Source of the DNA: Streptomyces sp. DvalAA-43
GTDB taxonomy: Bacteria; Actinomycetota; Actinomycetes; Streptomycetales; Streptomycetaceae
Assembly: GCF_900091725.1 (NCBI RefSeq)
Contig: NZ_FMBW01000095.1
Location: forward strand, 209,522 to 273,521
Reading direction: 5' to 3'
Length of the DNA stretch: 64,000 bases
The position numbers and the translations under genes are program-made. The notes beneath the pieces were generated by a model. That model searched no databases, was not told the DNA's origin, and worked only from the letters and a program-made list of their open reading frames with translations. Within the stretch, counting starts at the first letter, position 1. The number at the start of each line of letters is the position of its first letter. Below are positions 55,259-63,800 of the stretch, piece by piece.

Positions 55259-55476
55259 CAGTGGCCCATCCCACTCATGCCACCCATGTCGTGCGAGCGC
55301 GGTTCGTCATCCTGGTGCGTGACTCCACGCATGTCGGGGGCGACGGGCCCGGCGAGTTGCCCCGCTCCGTACGAGGCTGCGAAGAGCGCGGCGAGCAGGA
55401 GCAGGAACCCCCCGAGCAGTGCGTACGGGGCGGGGGCGGAACGCCGTTGGGTGTGAGCGGTCACCGAGTGGTCCAT
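55258..55476 (-). CDS. Small Met/His-rich single-span membrane protein (72 aa)
   Basis: The 72-residue product has a hydrophilic N-terminus with His, one transmembrane helix (YALLGGFLLLLAALFAASYG), and a C-terminal tail with GVTHQDDEPRSHDMGGMSGMGH, which carries several His and Met that could bind Cu(I). It overlaps copA by one base at the stop. It may be a membrane copper-chaperone for the pump. ATG 55476 lacks a strong Shine-Dalgarno sequence. Confidence 0.78.
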   Translation of the reverse strand: MDHSVTAHTQRRSAPAPYALLGGFLLLLAALFAASYGAGQLAGPVAPDMRGVTHQDDEPRSHDMGGMSGMGH

Positions 55477-55679
55477 GAGGCAGGCTCCGGGCGAGAGTGC
55501 GAGTCGTACGCACCAGAGGTCGGCCACCCCGGGCCGCGAGTTCCCCCGGGCCCGGGTGGTGTGCGTCACATATCGGGCATGTGTCACGCGTGCCCCAGAG
55601 GAATCACGGTTCCGGGGTACGCCCGACGCGGGGACCCGACGAGCCCGAGGGCCGTCCAGTCGCCGTCGAACCCAACGAC

Positions 55680-56339
55680 TCACACCATCACGACGAACAT
55701 CACCGCCATCCCCAGCGCCATCAGCCCGTGACAGCCCACGTCCCAAGCGGCGTGTACCGCGCCGCCCGAGGCCGCGCCGCCCGTTGTGCATGGCGCGAGG
55801 CGGCCCGTGTCGAAGCCCTTCGCGAGCCACCACAGCGCGAGGACCAGCAGCACGAGCGCGAGCAGGCCCGCGGTCCAGCGGTCGCCGGTGCCGCTGAGCG
55901 TCATCGTCGCGAGTGCTCCCGGGGCCGACATGTCCATCCCGGGCATGTCGTGCGCCTGGCCCGCGTCCATCGCTCCCATGGACATGCCCGACGACATCGC
56001 GGCGACCATCCACGCCATGGCGCCGGTCATCACGGTGTGCGGCAGTGTGCTCGCGAGGGCTCGCAGCCGAGGTTCGGGGCCGTTCGGCAGCGCGAGGGCG
56101 GCCAGCACGAACCAGGCCGCGGCGGCGGAGAAGAAGATCACCTGTGGCGTGCCGGGCAGGTCCATGCCCCAGGACCAGGCCATCGCGAACATGGCGACGG
56201 CCATCACCGCGTGCAGACCGTGCGCGAGCCGTGCGGTCCACGGGTGGGAGCGGGCCGCGAAGGCGCGCCACAGACCGTAGGCGGCGAGTGCGCAGAAGAG
56301 CAGCGTCAGAATCCAGCGCAGCCCGGTGGCGGCGATCAT
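55680..56339 (-). CDS. DUF5134-type Met/His-rich membrane protein
   Basis: The 219-residue product has five or six transmembrane helices (WILTLLFCALAAYGLW, AVMAVAMFAMAW, WFVLAALALPN, and others) and a periplasm-facing Met-rich segment with SSGMSMGAMDAG, HDMPGMDMS and several His residues. It matches the DUF5134 pattern of actinobacteria. The ATG overlaps the stop of the PepSY gene by four bases (ATGA), so they are coupled. A copper or heme-linked role is inferred from the motifs and context. Confidence 0.85.
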   Translation of the reverse strand: MIAATGLRWILTLLFCALAAYGLWRAFAARSHPWTARLAHGLHAVMAVAMFAMAWSWGMDLPGTPQVIFFSAAAAWFVLAALALPNGPEPRLRALASTLPHTVMTGAMAWMVAAMSSGMSMGAMDAGQAHDMPGMDMSAPGALATMTLSGTGDRWTAGLLALVLLVLALWWLAKGFDTGRLAPCTTGGAASGGAVHAAWDVGCHGLMALGMAVMFVVMV

Positions 56340-57829
56340 CGGGCCATCTCCTTCGGTGTCTCGGCTCGCGCCTCGGTGCGCGTGCGTCGGCGTACCTGCG
56401 CGACTGCCAGGTCTCCGAGGAGGAAGCAGGCCAGGGGAAGTCCGAACAGCGGCAGGTAGTAGGCGAGTAGGGCGGTCACGACGGCGAGCGGTGCCATGAC
56501 CCTGCCCGGCACTCGGCGCCAGGCTCCCCGCGCCGGCGGGCGGCCGAACCGCGTCCCGCCCGCCCGGGTGGGCCTGCGCAGCCACCACATGCGGTAGCCC
56601 CAGAAGAGCATTCCGATGAGCGCGAGGGCGATGACCGCGAGAGCGATCTGGTTGGCCAGACCGAAGAGCAGTCCCATATGGGCGTCGATGCCCCAGCGTG
56701 TGAGCTTGGCGAGGACGGGGAAGTCGTCGAAGACCAGCTTGTCCATGACCTTGCCGGTGGCCGGGTCGATCGCGACCGAGTCCTGCTGCTCCGGCCAGTG
56801 CCGCGTGTTCTCCTTGACGATGTACGCGCTCTTGTTGTCCGCGGGCGGGCTGATGACGAGCTTGCCGCGCAGACCCTCGGAACGGGCGATGCGGACGGCC
56901 TCGTCTAGATCGACCTGCGTGGCGGAGGAGCCGGCAGAGGGTTGACCTGAGTCCGCACCTGCCGAGCCGCTGCCCTGCGTGCCGTGATCGAGGGCCGCGG
57001 AGACGGAGGGCGTCGCCCCGCCCAGCGAGTCCTGGAACTTGCCGATGTTCACGCCCGCGTGCGCCGACCAGGTCAGCCCGGTTGCCGAGAGCGCGAGGAA
57101 ACCGGCCGACACCCACAATCCCACGGCCCCGTGCCAAGACAGTGTTCGCTTGCGTCCCTTCGGGCCCCGGCGCGGCACGAACAGCTTGCGCAGCCGCTCC
57201 CGGCCGCGCGGCGCCGCGAGCCACAGGGCGAGTCCGCCCAGTACCTCGACCCACAGCCAGCTCGCGGCGATCTCGCTGTAGTTGCGGCCGAATTCGCCGA
57301 GGTGCAGGGTGCGGTGCAGGCTGTCGAACCAGGCCCGCACGGGCAGCCACTCGCCGAAGGTGCGCAGTGTGCCGCGCACCTCCGCGTCGTACGGATTGAC
57401 GAAGGCGGTCTGTGTGTAGCCGTCGGGCAGTCCCTTGACGTCGAAGGTGACCCGGGTCGTGTCGCTGTCGCCCGCGCCCTTGGTGACGGAGACGAGCTGC
57501 CCGCTGGGTATCGCCTCGCGGGCGGATTCCACCTGAACTGCGAGCGGTTTCGGCTCGCCGTGCGGGGTGACCTTCAACTCGTGGCGGTAGACGACGGACT
57601 CGATCTGTGGGGTCGCCGTGTAGAGCAGTCCGGTCACGGCTGCGACGAGCAGGAATGGGCCGATGAGGACGCCCGCGTAGAAGTGCAGGCGCAGTAGAAG
57701 GGGCCGCAGCCCGCTCCAGGTGCCGCCGCCGCCTCCCGGCGTGGGCGTGGCGAAGTCCTCGGGCGGGGTGGCCTCCTCGGTCTGGTGTTGCCGGAGCGGT
57801 GGTGGCGCGGCGGGCGTGGTCTCGGTCAT
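56336..57829 (-). CDS. PepSY-associated transmembrane protein
   Basis: The 497-residue product has four main membrane segments and the PepSY-TM arrangement: LRLHFYAGVLIGPFLLVAAVTGLLY, an extracellular PepSY-like domain, SLHRTLHLG, LSWHGAVGLWVSAGFLALSATGL, and a second PepSY-like domain (DLDEAVRIARSEGLRGKL), with membrane His residues that could bind heme. PepSY-TM proteins are implicated in siderophore reduction and iron uptake. GAGGAAG precedes ATG 57829. It is divergent from the ABC importer, suggesting shared regulation. Confidence 0.9.
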   Translation of the reverse strand: MTETTPAAPPPLRQHQTEEATPPEDFATPTPGGGGGTWSGLRPLLLRLHFYAGVLIGPFLLVAAVTGLLYTATPQIESVVYRHELKVTPHGEPKPLAVQVESAREAIPSGQLVSVTKGAGDSDTTRVTFDVKGLPDGYTQTAFVNPYDAEVRGTLRTFGEWLPVRAWFDSLHRTLHLGEFGRNYSEIAASWLWVEVLGGLALWLAAPRGRERLRKLFVPRRGPKGRKRTLSWHGAVGLWVSAGFLALSATGLTWSAHAGVNIGKFQDSLGGATPSVSAALDHGTQGSGSAGADSGQPSAGSSATQVDLDEAVRIARSEGLRGKLVISPPADNKSAYIVKENTRHWPEQQDSVAIDPATGKVMDKLVFDDFPVLAKLTRWGIDAHMGLLFGLANQIALAVIALALIGMLFWGYRMWWLRRPTRAGGTRFGRPPARGAWRRVPGRVMAPLAVVTALLAYYLPLFGLPLACFLLGDLAVAQVRRRTRTEARAETPKEMAR

Positions 57830-58086
57830 CGACTCTTCCTCATGCGTGGACCGGTGGGGACGGTGAGGTGCATGTACAGGAGTCGGAGCGAGAGGGGCGT
57901 GAGTTCCCGCACGCATGGCGTCATGTAGGTCACAGAGGGTGTGGGGCGCCGCTGCGCGCCGGGACGGGCCTGGCCATCGCCGTCACCGCATGGCACGTCC
58001 CGATCGCCGGGAACTTCTCCGCCCTTGCCCCCGACTCCTGCAACAGCGCCTCAAGGTGCCTCACTTGATCACCGAGGAGAACTCCC
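57830..58086. other. Divergent regulatory region, PepSY gene and ABC importer
   Basis: This 257-bp region separates the divergent PepSY and substrate-binding genes. I looked for a DmdR1/IdeR iron box and a zinc or copper operator and found none convincing. TCAAG and CTTGA arms around 58050-58068 form a weak dyad before the importer start, which has GAGGAGAAC upstream. Confidence 0.4.
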
Positions 58087-59124
58087 ATGCCGACACCCAG
58101 ACCGGCAGCCATCGCCCTCGCCACCCTCCTGTGCCTCGCCGCCGCCGGCTGTTCCGAAGCGGACTCCGGCTCCGGCACGGACGGCGGGAAGGCGCCTCCC
58201 ACCGCGCAGGGCGCGTACCCCGTCACTCTCAAGAACTGCGGACGCGACCAGACGTTCGACAAGGCCCCCGGCCGGGTCGTCGTGATGAACGGGGCCTCGG
58301 TCGCCGAGGTGTCCACGCTGCTCGCCCTCGGCCAGGGCGACCGGATCGTCTCCAACCAGCAGACCTACGGCATGTCCGAAGTCCCAGGTCGCGCCGAGGA
58401 GATCAAGGACCTGCCCACGGGCGGGGTGAAGCCGAACGACACCTTCGACATCCCGCGCGAGGCCATGATCAGCCTGCGGCCCGACTTCGTGCTCTCCACC
58501 ACCTCCTATGGTTTCGACGCCAAGAACGGCTTCGCCACCCGCGAGCAGCTCAAGGCGGTCGGGGCGCGCACCTACATCTCGCCCGAGGGCTGCGGACAGG
58601 ACAACCTGAACATGACGATCGACGACAGCTACACGCTGCTGCGCGACATGGGCAAGGTCTTCGGCGTCGAGGAGAAGGCGGAGAAGCTCGTCGCCACCGA
58701 ACGGCAGAACATCGCCGACGTGGCGAACAGGGTCGCCGACGCGAAGAAGCCGAAGGTCATGGTCATCTTCTCCAACATGACCATGGGCGGAAACGACTTC
58801 AGTTCCGTCGCCGCCCACGGCATCTACAACGACATCCTCGCCAAGGCCGGCGGCAGCAACGCCTTCGCGAGCGCGTCGAAGACCTCCTTCGCCGACCTCA
58901 GCAAGGAGAAGCTCGCCGCCACCGACGTGGACGCCCTCGTGGTCGTCAGCTACAACGACCCCGACCCGACCGCGTACGCGAAGAAGCTGCTCAAGGAGTT
59001 CCCCCAGTGGCCCGCAGCCAAGAAGAACAAGTTCGTGGTGCTGTCCGACTCGATGTACCTCGGCCCCAGCAACGACATGGCGGTCGAGAAGATCGCCAGG
59101 ATGCTGCACCCCGACGCCTTCTGA
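58087..59124 (+). CDS. Lipoprotein substrate-binding protein of a metal-chelate ABC transporter
   Basis: The 345-residue product begins with a lipoprotein signal peptide ending LAAAGCS (Cys about 21), followed by a class III (FecB/BtuF) fold: VTLKNCGRDQTFDKAPGRVVVMN and STLLALGQGDRIVS in lobe one, then LRPDFVLSTTSYGFDA, and lobe two with MVIFSNMTMGG. Family members bind ferric siderophores, heme, cobalamin or other metal complexes. The ligand cannot be assigned. GAGGAGAAC precedes ATG 58087. The permease follows by overlap. Confidence 0.92.
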   Translation: MPTPRPAAIALATLLCLAAAGCSEADSGSGTDGGKAPPTAQGAYPVTLKNCGRDQTFDKAPGRVVVMNGASVAEVSTLLALGQGDRIVSNQQTYGMSEVPGRAEEIKDLPTGGVKPNDTFDIPREAMISLRPDFVLSTTSYGFDAKNGFATREQLKAVGARTYISPEGCGQDNLNMTIDDSYTLLRDMGKVFGVEEKAEKLVATERQNIADVANRVADAKKPKVMVIFSNMTMGGNDFSSVAAHGIYNDILAKAGGSNAFASASKTSFADLSKEKLAATDVDALVVVSYNDPDPTAYAKKLLKEFPQWPAAKKNKFVVLSDSMYLGPSNDMAVEKIARMLHPDAF

Positions 59125-60146
59125 GCCGACTCCCGCTCTATGTCTGCGCCCTCGTACTCACCGTCGCACTGCTGGTCTCGATGGTCCTCGCCATCGGCAT
59201 CGGCGCGGTCAACGTGCCGGCCGGTGACGTGTGGACGGTCCTCGTCCACCACGCCACCGGCCGGGGGGCCGTGGACGACATCGCCCTCGACCAGATCGTC
59301 TGGCAGTTCCGCACCCCGCGTGTGGTCCTCGCCGCGGTCGTGGGGGCGGGACTCGCCGTCGCCGGCGCCGTCCTCCAGACCCTCGTCTCCAACCCGCTCG
59401 CCGATCCCACGGTGCTCGGCTTCTCGCACGGGGCGTCGCTGGGAGCGGTCCTCGTGATCACACTCGGCGGGGCGGGGCTCGGCGGACTCGGCGTTTCCGG
59501 AGCGGCGTTCGCCGGTGCCCTCCTGGCGGGGCTGCTGGTCTTCGCGCTCGGACAACGCAGGGGGCGGCTCGCGCCCACGCGGCTCGTCCTCGCCGGGGTA
59601 GCGGTCGGCTATGTGCTGCTCTCGGCAACGAGCTTCGTGCAACTGCGAGCCACACCGACCGAGTTGCGCGGCGTCATGTTCTGGATGCTGGGCAGCGTCT
59701 CAGGGGCCCGCTGGAGCCAACTGCCTGCTGTCACCGCAGTGGTAGCCATCGGGACGGCGCTTCTCGCCTCCTTCGGCCGGCGCCTGAACGCACTGCTCGC
59801 CGGGGACGAGTCGGCGACGTCTCTCGGCGTGGACGTGCACCGCACCCGTGCGGTGCTGCTGGTGGTGGCCGCACTTCTCACCGGGACCGTCATCGCCGTC
59901 GCGGGCGGCATCGGCTTCGTCGGCCTGATGATCCCGCACCTGGTACGGCTCGCCCTCGGCGCGGACCACCGCAGGCTGCTCCCTCTGAGCGCACTCCTCG
60001 GGGCCGTCTACCTCGTACTGGTCGACCTGCTTTCCCGTACCGTCGACCGGCCCAACGAACTGCCCTTGGGCATCCTCACCGCACTCCTCGGCGCACCGTT
60101 CTTCCTCTGGCTGCTGCGCCGCAACAAGGGGCTCGACGCCGCATGA
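59121..60146 (+). CDS. FecCD-type ABC transporter permease
   Basis: The 341-residue product has about ten transmembrane helices and the FecCD signature: FRTPRVVLAAVVGAGLAVAG, QTLVSNPLADPTVLG, GFVGLMIPHLVRLALG, and ELPLGILTALLGAPFFLWLL. No ATG, GTG or TTG lies at the expected start. CTG 59121 overlaps the upstream stop (CTGA), giving a normal length; ATG 59181 would remove most of the first helix. A CTG start is therefore proposed, with reservation. The permease works with the substrate-binding protein and ATPase. Confidence 0.9.
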   Translation: MSRLPLYVCALVLTVALLVSMVLAIGIGAVNVPAGDVWTVLVHHATGRGAVDDIALDQIVWQFRTPRVVLAAVVGAGLAVAGAVLQTLVSNPLADPTVLGFSHGASLGAVLVITLGGAGLGGLGVSGAAFAGALLAGLLVFALGQRRGRLAPTRLVLAGVAVGYVLLSATSFVQLRATPTELRGVMFWMLGSVSGARWSQLPAVTAVVAIGTALLASFGRRLNALLAGDESATSLGVDVHRTRAVLLVVAALLTGTVIAVAGGIGFVGLMIPHLVRLALGADHRRLLPLSALLGAVYLVLVDLLSRTVDRPNELPLGILTALLGAPFFLWLLRRNKGLDAA

Positions 60147-60916
60147 GACTGACCGTGGACGGACTCGACATCACCCTCGGCGCAACCCCGGTCCTGCGCG
60201 ACGTCGTACTCGACGTGTCACCGGGCCAGATCGTGGGCCTCGTCGGCCCCAACGGAAGCGGCAAGTCCACCCTGCTGCGGGCCGTCTACCGTTCGCTGCG
60301 CCCCGCCGCAGGAGTCGTCGAGGTCGGCGGACGGGACGTGTGGCGGCTCTCCTCGCGGGCCGCCGCCCGGCACACCGCCGCCGTTCTCCAGGACGGGGCG
60401 GGCGCGGGCGGCCTCACCGTCGCCGAGACGGTCGCGCTCGGCCGTACCCCGCACCACGGGGTACTGGGCCGCGACGGCGAGGGCGACCGGCGCGCCGTCG
60501 CCGAGGCGATGGAGAACTGCGGCATCGCGCCGCTCGCCGACCGCGACCTCTCCTCGCTCTCCGGCGGTGAGCGCCAGCGCGTCCTGCTCGCCCGAGCCCT
60601 CGCCCAGGCCCCGGAACTCCTCGTGCTGGACGAACTGACCAACCATCTCGACATCCGCGCCCGGTTCGAACTCCTCGGACTGATCCGGAAGACCGGCGTC
60701 ACGACCCTCGCCGTGCTGCACGATCTCGACCTGGCCGCCCGGTTCTGCGACCGACTCGTCGTCCTCCACCACGGCCGTGCCGTCGCCGCGGGCCCAGTCC
60801 TCGACGCCCTCACCCCGCGCCTCCTTCACGAGGTCTTCGGGGTCCGCGCCCGCGCCGAACGGCATCCGGACGGCGTCATCCGGATCACGTACGAGGCGGA
60901 CCCGCTTGCCCCATGA
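60143..60916 (+). CDS. ABC transporter ATP-binding protein (FepC/BtuD type)
   Basis: The 257-residue product carries Walker A GPNGSGKST (about 36-44), signature LSGGERQRV, Walker B LLVLDELTNHLD, and the switch His in AVLHDLD. The D-loop has ELTNHLD rather than the usual EPTNHLD. It energises the FecCD permease. ATG 60143 overlaps the permease stop by four bases (ATGA). It is the last gene of the three-gene importer operon. Confidence 0.95.
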   Translation: MRLTVDGLDITLGATPVLRDVVLDVSPGQIVGLVGPNGSGKSTLLRAVYRSLRPAAGVVEVGGRDVWRLSSRAAARHTAAVLQDGAGAGGLTVAETVALGRTPHHGVLGRDGEGDRRAVAEAMENCGIAPLADRDLSSLSGGERQRVLLARALAQAPELLVLDELTNHLDIRARFELLGLIRKTGVTTLAVLHDLDLAARFCDRLVVLHHGRAVAAGPVLDALTPRLLHEVFGVRARAERHPDGVIRITYEADPLAP

Positions 60917-61479
60917 GGGTTTTCGCGATCAGCGAAGCCTCCGGCCAGGCTGCGCAGCCACCGCCGCAACCGGGCGGGCGTCGAGGGGGCTAGTACTCCA
61001 GCCGGACTTCTCATTAGCGCTGGTCAACGGCTTGGGTGCGGATGTAACGGGCTGGGACGGGGGTGGGGCGGTCTTTGCGGGGGTCGTCCCACGAACGTGT
61101 GGCCGCGCTGCTTGTAGTGGCAACGTTCCGGGCAGCCCGCTCGCATGAGTGATGCACCAACGGACCTGTGGGAAAGCGGACTTGCTGAGCTGCTCTTGCG
61201 GATCGGTCCACTCCGAGCTCGGCCGGCGGTGCCCTCAGCCACGCGTGGCTGAGGGCACCGCCGCATTCCGGTCGCCGGCGCCTTCGTCGGACGTCGGCTC
61301 TCGGTACACTTCCTCGACCGGCCGTGAAGAAGACTCCGGCTGGTCGGCAGACGCCGCGAGATCTTCGGCTACGCCGATATCGACAAGGGTCCGCGTTCGC
61401 CGCAGTTGCGCAGGCCTGCCGCGATTCCTACGGTGCAGCCGTGACTGGCAGGAACGGGAGGAGTTCCCACGCGGGATCG
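60917..61479. other. Degenerate region with insertion-sequence remnants
   Basis: These 563 bp contain no convincing gene. The plus frame at 61145-61252 encodes a 35-residue fragment (DLWESGLAELLLRIGPL) that resembles the N-terminus of an IS701-type transposase. The minus frame near 61024-61160 ends like a transposase C-terminus (RCHYKQRGH). Both are too short to be sure. The 40-bp palindrome lies at the end of the first fragment. Confidence 0.5.
61224..61263. repeat. 40-bp perfect palindrome
   Basis: Twenty bases on each side of position 61243/61244 match without a mismatch, with the centre ACGCGT. As RNA it would form a very stable hairpin. It could be a bidirectional terminator or a recombination/transposition end; it ends the transposase-like fragment. 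Confidence 0.9.
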
Positions 61480-61875
61480 CTAACCGTCGTAGACTCCCCA
61501 GTCCCGCACGCTGCCGTGACCGGAGCAGTCACCGCTGAAGACCCAGTAACCCGGGCCGACCAGCGGACCCCAGATTTCGGTACCGTCCGAGCACTGGGTC
61601 CACGATCCGGAACTTCCGTAGTCGACGTTGCAGTCCGCTCTCCACGACGTGCCGTAATTGACGAAGTTGTTGCAGTAGTTCGAATGTTTGATCGAAGGCG
61701 CTCCGTTGCCGCCCTGCGTCACCACTACCGGCCCGTCAGGCACCTGTCGCGGCTGCGCCGCAGTTGCCGAGGGCGCGGACTCGACGGGCATGGCACTCGC
61801 CGGTGCGGCTACGGCAGCGGAGGCTCCGACCAGGACGAGCAGCAGTCCAGCCGCTGGTACCGAATAGCGTTTCAT
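61480..61875 (-). CDS. Small secreted protein with four cysteines (131 aa)
   Basis: The 131-residue product has a signal peptide (KRYSVPAAGLLLVLVGASAAVAAPASA, cleavage likely after Ala about 28). The mature part is Gly/Ser/Tyr/Trp-rich and holds four Cys (SNYCNNF, ADCNVD, TQCSDG, SGDCSG), enough for two disulfides. I recognise no family; a small secreted enzyme inhibitor, bacteriocin-like protein or carbohydrate-binding module is possible. GGAGGG lies 3 nt before ATG 61875. It ends in a region of transposase fragments and is followed upstream by an AraC-type gene on the same strand. Confidence 0.8.
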   Translation of the reverse strand: MKRYSVPAAGLLLVLVGASAAVAAPASAMPVESAPSATAAQPRQVPDGPVVVTQGGNGAPSIKHSNYCNNFVNYGTSWRADCNVDYGSSGSWTQCSDGTEIWGPLVGPGYWVFSGDCSGHGSVRDWGVYDG

Positions 61876-62011
61876 TTTCCCTCCACGGGAGCAGGAATTC
61901 GCGCGGGAGCACCGCGCAATGCACGGGACAGGCATGCCCATGCCATGGGCTGAACCGTGCGATCTCACCGTGACACGGGAGGCGCGAGGGCAATTGGGAA
62001 TCAGCGCAGCG

Positions 62012-63016
62012 TCACTTGTGTCCTGGCGCAGTCCGGGCCTGCCGTGTGGCCTCGTGGCGGAATTCCGTGGGAGTCATGCCATGGGCTGACCGGAATGCCC
62101 TGCTGAACTCGGCCGGCACCAGGAAGCCCCACCGCGCTGCCAGCGCACTGATCGACTGGCTGCGTTGCCGGGGGTCGGTGAGGTCGGCCTGGCAGCGCTC
62201 CAGGCGCCGTCGGCGGATTGTGGCCGCGACGGTACTCGCCTCCGTACGGAACAGTTGGTGCAGGGCGCGGACAGAAATGTGGTGGTGTGCTGCGATATAT
62301 GCCGGCGTGAGTTGGGGATTGCTGAGGTTGTGGTCGATGAAGGCGTGGATGCGGGCCAGCAGGACTTGGCGGCGGGTGTCTGCGGGTAGCCCCGATGCGG
62401 CATCGAGCCGCGTGGCCAGAAACGCGGTGGCCAGGTCGAATCCCACGCTCCCCAGGCGGAGCAGTTCCGCCTCGTCGCAGTGCGCGGCCTGGTCGCGCAG
62501 CCCGGTGAGATAGGACGTGAGGAGCGCTCCCGACCCGGTCCGGGAGGGGAGAAGTGTGGCGACCAGTTCGTCCGTCCGACCGAGGGGCAGCGGGATCGCG
62601 GTTCTGGGCAGCCGGATCATGGTGAGCCGAGGGGGCTGTCTGCCGTCCCGGAACTCACAAGCCAGAGGGACGGAGGTGTCGAACAGGGCCATGTCGCCCG
62701 CCCTGAGCAGGATGTTGTTGCGTCGTTGCTCCAGCCCGACCGGGCCGCCGTGGACCAGGAAGAGGAAGTAGGACTCGGGATCCGCCCGCCGGATGTGGAT
62801 CGGGGTGCGGCAGGCTGACATCGGGGAGAAGCGGAATGCTGACACTTGGGCCCGGGGCAGCTGCAGCGAGGCTGCCTCACCCACGAAGGAGTCGACGCGT
62901 TCGCACGTGATCGACACGGGAATGACCGCTTCGGCGACCATCGACGACCACCATTCGAAGCCGCCGCGCGCGCTGACGCTGTTCGTTGAGACGCTCGCCG
63001 CCCATGTGCCCGCCAT
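62012..63016 (-). CDS. AraC-family transcriptional regulator
   Basis: The 334-residue product has an N-terminal ligand-binding-like cupin domain (about 30-190; HIRRADPESYFLFLVHGGPV, NNILLRAGDMALFDTSVPL) and a C-terminal double helix-turn-helix AraC domain (about 215-325): IHAFIDHNLSNPQLTPAYIAAHHHISVRALHQLF and SISALAARWGFLVPAEFSRAFRSAHGMTPTEFR. It would activate or repress genes on ligand binding. AGGGGGCGAG precedes ATG 63016. It is upstream of the small secreted protein gene and may control it. Confidence 0.92.
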   Translation of the reverse strand: MAGTWAASVSTNSVSARGGFEWWSSMVAEAVIPVSITCERVDSFVGEAASLQLPRAQVSAFRFSPMSACRTPIHIRRADPESYFLFLVHGGPVGLEQRRNNILLRAGDMALFDTSVPLACEFRDGRQPPRLTMIRLPRTAIPLPLGRTDELVATLLPSRTGSGALLTSYLTGLRDQAAHCDEAELLRLGSVGFDLATAFLATRLDAASGLPADTRRQVLLARIHAFIDHNLSNPQLTPAYIAAHHHISVRALHQLFRTEASTVAATIRRRRLERCQADLTDPRQRSQSISALAARWGFLVPAEFSRAFRSAHGMTPTEFRHEATRQARTAPGHK

Positions 63017-63181
63017 CTCGCCCCCTGATCCTGAACATGACAGGCCTCAATCTTCGGCTGCCCGAATGCCGACAAGCGAGCGGCTCGCCGGCCAGTCTGG
63101 CAACCTCTCAGGCCGAGAAGCTGTGCACCTTGTCGCTGGAACCGTGGTGGCGAGCGTTCGATCGGCTGCGGCCCGTCCAGT

Positions 63182-63800
63182 TCAGTGCGTGGGTGACGGG
63201 GTCACGGTTGGCTCGGGGTGGGGCAGGAGAGTGTCCAGGAGGCGTCGGATCTCTGCCACGGTGAGCGGGACGAGGGCTGATCCGTTTCTGCAGCCCCCTT
63301 TGCGGCGTCGTTGCCGGCTTGGGCGGTGAGTGCGGTCAGGACGGCGTGGGCAAGCATGGCCAGAGTGATGTGCCGGTACCAGCCGATGCAACGGCGGTCC
63401 TCGTACTCGTCAAGGCCGCATTCGTTCTTCGCGGCCTTGGAAGCACTCCTCGATCGCCCAGCGGGAGCCGGCGACGCGGACCAGTCCGGCAAGCTCGACC
63501 CCGGCGGGTGCATAGGCAAGGCAATAGGCGATCTCGCTGGGGTCGGACAGGCTGCGCGGGCCATCACCCAGCGGTGATGGTCGGCGGATCGGAGTCGAAG
63601 ATGATGTTGGCGGGCAGTTTGGCCGCGGCCCAGTCGTAGACGCGCGGGCCCTTTGCTCCGTCACCGCAAGACAGTCGCTGCCAGGCATCACTGGGTGCTT
63701 CTTCGATGAGCTGGTCGATGCGCCAGATACCGGCCAGGGACTTGATCTGCTGCGACTTGGGCACCGCCACCACGTATCCGATGTCGAGCTGCTCGAGCAG
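63182..63800 (-). pseudogene. Degenerate IS701-like transposase, C-terminal part
   Basis: Joining three frames on the minus strand gives an IS701-type transposase end: LLEQLDIGYVVAVPKS, RLSCGDGAKGPRVYDWA, SEIAYCLAYAPAGVELAGLV, SRWAIEECFQ and WYRHITLAMLAHAVLTAL. Frameshifts occur near 63555, 63435 and 63300. The N-terminal part is absent: the sequence breaks at about 63800, where the IS3-type element begins. Confidence 0.75.

Noticed and set aside
57830..58086. Iron box (DmdR1/IdeR) upstream of the chelate importer
   Set aside because: No match to the TTAGGTTAGGCTCACCTAA consensus was found on either strand; only a weak CTTGA dyad is present.
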